Shown here: positions 60,901 through 64,000 of the stretch, piece by piece | How positions within the stretch are numbered: position 1 is the first letter of the stretch | Layout: each line of letters begins with the position of its first letter | Assembly (NCBI GenBank): GCA_000827495.1 | Contig: KN817536.1 | Location: 124,001-188,000 of the forward strand | Origin: Hypholoma sublateritium FD-334 SS-4 | Taxonomy: Eukaryota; Basidiomycota; Agaricomycetes; Agaricales; Strophariaceae | Direction of reading: 5' to 3' | Length of the DNA: 64,000 bases | Notes under the pieces: model-generated | What the model saw: only the letters and a program-made list of their open reading frames with translations | What the model was told of the DNA's origin: nothing | The model's database searches: none | Translations under genes and position numbers: made by a program

Positions 60901-61503
60901 CCGCCCGCGAGCACACGCCCCACGCGCTCGCAGTCGAGCGCGAGCAGCGCGACCGCGACCGCATCCATCCGCTCGCTCGCGCCGTCGCCGTCGCTCAAGG
61001 GTGGCTTCTTCGCATCGCTTGGGCGTAAGGCGAGCATATCGAGCGGCCGAAAGGATAAGTTCCTGCCGACGATCTCGAACCCCATCGCCGTGGCCGTGGG
61101 CCCACCCGGCCGCACGGGCAGCCATGCAAGCGCACAGTTCCACCGCTCGAGCAACAGCGCGAGCGGCAATCCGCCCTCGGCTCCGGGCGGCCCGCGGGCG
61201 CCCCCGCACCGGGCGCAGCGCTCGCAAACCTTCATGGCATCGCCACCCGCCACCTCCCCGGCAGAGCGCCCGGGCAACGAAGAATTGACCCGTCGCCCCT
61301 CTCTGTTCAACCTTACGCTGGATACCGTTATTGATATACACCCGGACCCAGAGTTTTCGCAACAGGTTGACAAGCTCCACGCGTTGCTACCGCAGGCAGA
61401 TCGCGATATCCTCGCGGGCTACCTGCGACACGCGGGTCAGGATATGCTGGCAATTGGCCAGTATCTTGAGGACGAACGGATGGGCACCATCCAACGCTTT
61501 TGA
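51921..61503 (+). CDS. Ser/Pro-rich protein with CUE-like C-terminus, interrupted by a retrotransposon in intron 1
   Basis: Four exons (51921-53040, 59582-59876, 59928-60631, 60695-61503) join in phase to 975 aa. The first intron is 6,541 nt because it contains a complete copia element. Without the element and one target copy it would be 75 nt, like its neighbours. Across the gap LRYEPG continues into PLPPPPRAMFNIDIS. Most of the chain is disordered, Ser/Pro/Thr-rich, with phosphorylation-type motifs (SPERSLS, RTPSPSIP). A short ordered part is IDHSKFDKWLSDNPEVAQYD. The last 60 residues (VDKLHALLPQADRDILAGYLRHAG, DMLAIGQYLEDERMG) look like a ubiquitin-binding CUE-type three-helix fold. Function is unknown. 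If intron 1 is not removed, translation stops at 53054 after 377 residues and loses the CUE-like end. Confidence 0.8.
53081..53085. repeat. Target-site duplication, left copy (CATAT)
   Basis: These five bases directly before the left LTR equal 59547-59551 directly after the right LTR. Confidence 0.93.
53086..53347 (-). repeat. LTR (3' LTR in element sense), 262 bp
   Basis: It runs TGTTCAACC...CTCAACA on the plus strand. It contains a 27-bp direct repeat (53112-53138 and 53225-53251) and a 22-bp repeat (53092-53113 and 53148-53169). Confidence 0.97.
53348..53355 (-). promoter_or_regulatory. Polypurine tract
   Basis: In element sense AGGGGGTG lies directly next to the 3' LTR, where plus-strand DNA synthesis would start. 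It is short and interrupted by one T. Confidence 0.65.
53465..59134 (-). CDS. Copia-type gag-pol polyprotein, intact, 1,889 aa
   Basis: One frame runs from ATG at 59134 to TAA at 53465 with no frameshift between gag and pol. In order: gag with a CCHC knuckle near residue 520 (C-x2-C-x4-H-x4-C); aspartic protease near 632 (LDSGCTNH); GAG-pre-integrase near 805 (LWHRRLGH); integrase with DTSGP near 872, CDGAREF near 938 and GIAERD near 972 as the D,D,E triad; a Gly/His-rich linker with HGGA repeats; reverse transcriptase near 1450-1600 with FDCKTAFLHA and HVDD in place of the usual YVDD; RNase H near 1735-1850 (SDSDWASD, SSTEAEYYAL, LSDNQAAL). All catalytic acidic residues I can check are present. 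The leader from LTR to ATG is about 150 nt. Confidence 0.96.
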   Translation of the reverse strand: MFPGDPTRLRHTPRPSSPITHSVSIPSIAFMSAESAQRAGAWLPQGSRPSNSRIPPRDIRGRFTPRPAPNSDPVTTIELITSAVQRTAIRDSPDVRRPQSLDPSRPILPPDANAGISTHGRSMARYAPSPRNVALQPQPSREAPPHFQHFQNRSLPSLPFTPRIPSYSPRAPPTRLPEIMDLPVPHIPQSVRQPLLSPFTPRSALRNPLPPSPHLAAAAPVYVAPLKVLPSVTHIPSLNSRRDFNAWVQSVDQTVTSLGLYDHICDLDYGTDLDGLDPNLPPLDPSFRSDIRASLPPAALTALSSAADRTAYAKWWEDDNRVQWVLTSKLGAHARSYLPPGPATHQTARSIYQRLRRGMGLDNFTQAGALFHKLTTLTCHPTRVLEYVSTWREYVAQLVSARFLLQARYLMFCFLAQLPPSLDSVTTIYSTSLERVADSDINALYELLDVVDSAETMHNSLNKLRHGPQFRQRHPAGAAAVAPASSVPAPPAAPLAVASAGPGAVAAKPSDSARSARPTFQCTNCNTVGHTADRCYRAGGGMAGQRPVRAMLADVPEETSDEEAPGEVAPAEDPGDGDGIVPWAGLTCVRSYINDDLPSLLAGDVYLPACEPFAFASVISPVVLLSMASRFNTVLDSGCTNHIIRDRASFTTYDETQAIDVGTANCGTLRALARGDVHVLVTFRGEPALLRLRECLHAPDAPIDLWSVGFFQERGVPIIFGAGTPPLTTIQFPDTHPTFPGLEIVAEFHHRLSFLNSKYVVPRPAPGTVFGPLPPPSAPSSLPPAACDDVTAYVVNFKAPPLTQDLWHRRLGHIGQDATRAVITKDYASGVRLDGPISYGDVCVPCLLGKRPRKTYDHFGHRPAHIGQLLVMDTSGPHPTPSVNGRCVYNHNIRDVRSTWGSTNLQKSRLDTFEHLVFFIEWLERTTGCKVLVVRCDGAREFVMGRVADYLRSKGIQVQQGAPHAHQQMGIAERDIRTTADGGATLLADSGLPGQYWGFAYLVNRYVRNRTPSSVLAAGVTPFEEIYKVKPDLGHLRVFGCFCYPLIKKEERSKGGPMRRTGIFLGYEEGRKGWYYQDVVSRKIHFSDDIIFDELRPGRLGIPRQLPIPLPPVDSRDSRIHSLDRTVTVPVQAIVDDRRAALRSAHKEIVLLAAALVVHGGANDRDCHTGVFPEVGVVDAAFIVHGGADVCACQVDVEVDALIAHGGADDRDCPLTVGAEMHGSRAAGMSVVARDGGAVVHRRETGLLNAREDVSARRWDEANRVHWQALAATSDYLHIWSEDIVVDYITLAAYDKLPDQPKFETLMTLEHDIIREYCFASLAPTVSRWTRRQEYDLNKPPKFYHEAVSRTDVDLWRKAMDREMQSMVTMEAFEEVDLPAGKSTIRLAWVYALKFDSDGKRIPGNEKARLVADGSSQPADTYGITYAPVAKSTSIRILLAYATAEDLYIFQFDCKTAFLHAKNSIPMYAGAIPGYPTKTPGKVRKILVALYGLRASAYEFYMLLMSLLLGLGMIRCEVDHGVFFGEWMSPPDPTISMPACGRSLVMHLPLHVDDGLVITNSKPLYFWFIAQLSQRLHIVDMGECTRFLGIKLIRDRTNRKLYLSSKSYIEEMLDDWNMTDCKPASLPFSGQLAELKPAPPNALPDISDADLRTNYMRLTGQIIYIAWFTRPELVYYAMCLAQYNANPTRAHMLVAKHCLRYLAGTKDLLLCFGDKDSERTPESLAGYLKCVGCSDSDWASDINDRKSISGYCFYYENSLVSWSAAKQKSVAGSSTEAEYYALALAMKEAIWMRVFLELNKLPVPKPFPLLSDNQAALALSKSSAISSRSKHIDIRHHFIRQHVSDGTFTTSWMPTADMPADLFTKPLPFPLFAKHRRALGMIEHTIITN
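55495..55690 (-). repeat. Three degenerate repeats in the integrase-RT linker (HGGA motif)
   Basis: A unit with plus-strand core GCACCCCCATG recurs three times, about 70 bp apart. In the polyprotein this gives VHGGANDRDC, VHGGADVCAC and AHGGADDRDC. The spacing suggests an old tandem duplication that has diverged. Confidence 0.7.
59273..59284 (-). promoter_or_regulatory. Primer-binding site for initiator tRNA-Met half molecule
   Basis: Directly inside the 5' LTR, the plus strand reads GGGCCCATAACC. That equals the anticodon stem-loop of eukaryotic initiator tRNA-Met (CAT anticodon). So the element RNA pairs with the middle of the tRNA, not its CCA end, as in Drosophila copia. Confidence 0.8.
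59285..59546 (-). repeat. LTR (5' LTR in element sense), 262 bp
   Basis: This appears identical to the LTR at 53086. In element sense it begins TGTTGAGAGTATATAC, with a TATA-like sequence a few bases from the end, and ends GGTTGAACA. Confidence 0.97.
59547..59551. repeat. Target-site duplication, right copy (CATAT)
   Basis: This is the partner of the duplication at 53081. Length 5 bp is normal for copia integrases. Confidence 0.93.
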
Positions 61504-61760
61504 TCATGTTTGCTTAATTTGCTTTACACTATAACTACGACTACTTTCGTTCTTTATTGCCTTGTACATTTTTTTATTGGCGCATTTGTTTTCTGTAGTA
61601 TATCGGACGGCTCTCTTTTAGCCATGCACACTTGGGAACAAACACTACGTAGTACGACACGACGGACTGGAATAATTTAATGGCATGCTTTGATGTCCAA
61701 GCTTCTTATCACCTTGTTATTGCTGGCCTGAATCCTCGCGATGGCCGCGGATTATTATTG

Positions 61761-63591
61761 TCAGTCGTCGCAAATACTAGACGTTTCAACATGGTGAGAA
61801 GCGGATGAAACACATAGATATGACAAAAAACCTCTTTGCGTTGACCGGTTGCTCTGAGGGGGATTGGGCAGCTGCCATCCATTTTGCGCGGCTAAATTTC
61901 TCGTAGATTGTGGTCGCAGGAGCATATTCTCCACCTCGTTGGCTGCACTTGCTGACCGATCAGAAACGTTCGCGGACGTAAATGAGCGATCCTGCGCCGT
62001 ATTCCCAAAGTTTGGGAATGGTTGGCGATGGGGAACGTTTCTTGCGTGGCCTGTTGGATTGGCCATACTAAATGCGCCACCGTTGATCCGATTGACGAGC
62101 GGTGTCCTTTGCACCTTAGACATATATAAGGATTGACAAATGTTGTTCGCCCCAGGATAAATAGAGAAATCATACCCCGTTTGCTTCCATACCCCCAACG
62201 ATCGCGTTCAAATTTGTGCTGTTCATTTGGTTCCCTGGGTTGTTTTTGGCTTTGAGCCGGAGGTCATCGTGGTACTGGCCTTGAACTTGGGGGCCAGGCC
62301 CTGCCACGTTGTCATTGCCGTTTCCTGGCCCGAACAGTGCCTTTCTTTTCAGCTTGTCGAAATGTGCCTTCACGGGTACAAAGTAAGGTTCGTTCGCCTT
62401 GAGTTTGAATATTGGGTAACTCTGCTTACTTTCAATTTTGCATATTCTTTGTCTCTTTCTCGAGAGCCCTCTTGCAACTCGCGAACTTTCCTGCGCTCTA
62501 GCTCCAAGTCACGTTCCAATTCTGCAGAAGATGCGGCAATTGACGCGGGACCAAGTTATTTTGAGTGCTAGCACCACAGCACAATTGAGTTACATGCCTT
62601 CTTTTTTGGTATTCAAGAGATGCAATTCTCCATTGGCTACAGAAATGATTAAATGGCGCCTTCCAGGTGCTAACCTTCACGACGCGACCAACCAACCTTC
62701 TCTGACCACGTTGTCGAGTTGCTTTTGGAGCTGCGCATTTTTATCATTCAGATTTCGGACCATTGCATGTTGAAACGTGCTATGCAAAGCAAACGTTTCT
62801 CAGTTAATGTAAGGTGGCGGGCGATGTAGGACCAGGGTACTTTTCTTGGTGTATCTGGTACTGCCAAAAGGATATTGCCCTTGCCTCTGAATCAGCAGCG
62901 ACAAAGGTCTAATAATATGGACGAAGCTGACCGACTGCATACTTCTAAGATTATAGAGGGAGCCAACCCAGATAGAACAGACTGTGGGAAGAGGCATCAA
63001 AAGGATGGGTGGATATATGCGCTCGATAATCACAGTTTTATAGTCATTTGTCGGTTGAAGGGAGCAAACCTAGGGTGTCTGTATAGTATCGCCGGTTGTA
63101 TGCGAAAGCAACAACGAAACTCACAACGACATCATCTCTAGTTGACCATATCGTCAGGCCCAATATCCATGGAATAACGGAAAGTAGTTCACGGCTCAGT
63201 CAAATTGGTTTCGCAAGCTGCGAAGGAACTGTCAGGGATGTAGCGGCGGCGAATAGGTAATACAATACGTACCCGGACAAAGTCGAGCGGCGTTAAACAA
63301 CTCATTCGCGCAGTCGACTGTCCACCAACATATCAACCTCGGACGACGGGTCTTGGGAAAGTATGCTATTTTATCTCACTGCAGAAAATGTGAGAACCTG
63401 TAGAACCAAATTCAGATAGTCCTCTGCAAACTCATGGACGTCTCGGCTCACAAGTCGTCTTGAGGACGCAGTTCGGACCCTTGTCAGCTGGTACTAAACT
63501 TGTGAAGCCGATGCCAAGCACTCACAACGACAGCCTTGTCCAACAGCGATCTATGGCAAGTCAACCGATTACATTTTAAATCCGAATCCAT
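61761..63591 (-). CDS. HEI10/CCNB1IP1-type RING E3 ligase for meiotic crossovers (many tiny exons)
   Basis: The N-terminal half is hidden in very small exons. Spliced coding pieces are 63591-63526, 63458-63452 (7 nt), 63397-63380 (18 nt), 63317-63273, 63217-63193, 63137-63125 (13 nt), 63069-63034 and onward. They read MDSDLKCNRLTCHRSLLDKA, then VVTTCSHIFCIDCANELFN, then AARLCPACETNLTEPDDVVV and CSLQPTNDYKT. This is a RING of form C7-C12-C25-H27-C30-C33-C44-C47. Next come SVLSGLAPSIILEVCSRAIS and FWQYQIHQE, all hallmarks of the HEI10 family. A coiled coil follows (VRNLNDKNAQLQKQLDNVV, ERDLELERRKVRELQ), then a disordered Asn/Gln/Pro-rich tail ending at the TGA at 61761. HEI10 proteins mark crossover sites on the synaptonemal complex. 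Exon ends around 62780-62860 are uncertain. One intron (62597-62522) seems to use a GC donor. Confidence 0.85.
62522..62597 (-). other. Probable GC-AG intron in the HEI10-like gene (GAAG|GCATGT...TGCAG)
   Basis: The intron is 76 nt. It joins LNTKKE to ELERDLELER in phase 1. The GT four bases downstream gives a stop within a few codons. Confidence 0.6.
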
Positions 63592-64000
63592 GTAGACGGA
63601 GATGGGAGGAAAGTGAAGAGATGGTGGTCGGAGCCCGGAATGTGTTCAACGGATCAAAATTTCGAGTGTCTGTAGATCGACTTTACTGATGGTGGCTGAC
63701 GCGCTGACGCGTTGACGACTGGGGTACATACCCGAAAGGAAACACAATCATCAAATGAGGAGATTGCCCAGTCAGGCGACGTCGGATAACGCCGCCCTCT
63801 ATAGAGGATGAATAACAACATCCATTTCACGCTACTAATCCCCTCACTACAGCATAACAGAGATATCGCTACACGGAACCATGAGTGGCTCAGGCTACAA
63901 TTTTTGGGGCGAGAAACAAGAAAGTGCGATGCTGTCTATGTATGCGAGTAGATAACAATGTAGTGTTCGTGTCGAAAAGAAATGAGCTATATAAATTACG
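63592..64000. other. Right-edge stretch upstream of the HEI10-like gene, 409 bp
   Basis: It should hold the HEI10-like promoter. I see no further gene, although a plus-strand gene could begin beyond the edge (an ATG is at 63881). Confidence 0.35.

Overview
The window is eukaryotic nuclear DNA from a filamentous basidiomycete, most likely a mushroom-forming agaricomycete. Genes are tightly packed on both strands and cut by many short introns of about 47 to 76 nt. Their products are typical fungal proteins, including homoisocitrate dehydrogenase, Dre2, Far11/STRIP and Kip3-type kinesin. I see no rRNA or tRNA gene, no CRISPR array and no operon. All exon joins below were made by hand, by matching reading phase, splice sites and conserved protein motifs.

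Layout. 0-9 kb: a cut-off nuclear-type protein (-), the lysine enzyme LYS12 (+), a single-pass membrane protein (-), a GW/WG-rich protein (+) and a small membrane coiled-coil protein (+). 9-20.4 kb: a 1.9-kb-codon GAR-domain cytoskeletal linker (+), a C2H2 zinc-finger factor (-), a Cyc2-like mitochondrial reductase (+) and dihydroorotase (-). 20.6-29 kb: kinesin-8 (+), p24/Emp24 (-), RanBP1 (+) and mitochondrial ClpX (-). 29-40 kb: Cactin (+), ubiquitin E1 UBA1 (+) and a Pcl-type cyclin (-). 40-51 kb: STRIPAK subunit Far11/STRIP (+), a forkhead factor (+), Dre2 (+), Bcd1 (+) and Mediator Med18 (-). 51-64 kb: a Ser/Pro-rich protein with a CUE-like C-terminus (+), whose first intron holds a complete Ty1/copia retrotransposon, then a HEI10/CCNB1IP1-type meiotic RING protein (-).

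The genes are mostly unrelated housekeeping functions: ubiquitin activation, nuclear transport, splicing, snoRNP assembly, transcription, Fe-S assembly, secretory cargo and cytoskeleton. There is no secondary-metabolite or defence cluster.

Three things stand out. First, the 6,461-bp copia element at 53086-59546 has two 262-bp LTRs that look identical, a CATAT target duplication, one intact 1,889-codon gag-pol frame, and a primer site matching the anticodon loop of initiator tRNA-Met (half-tRNA priming). It sits antisense in an intron that would otherwise be 75 nt. Second, several genes contain very small exons (7, 7, 7, 13, 17, 18, 18 and 20 nt), some coding for core catalytic motifs of ClpX and the HEI10 RING. 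Third, four introns appear to use GC rather than GT donors (GCATGT three times, GCACGT once). Apparent frameshifts in ClpX, UBA1 and Far11 disappear once these are taken into account.
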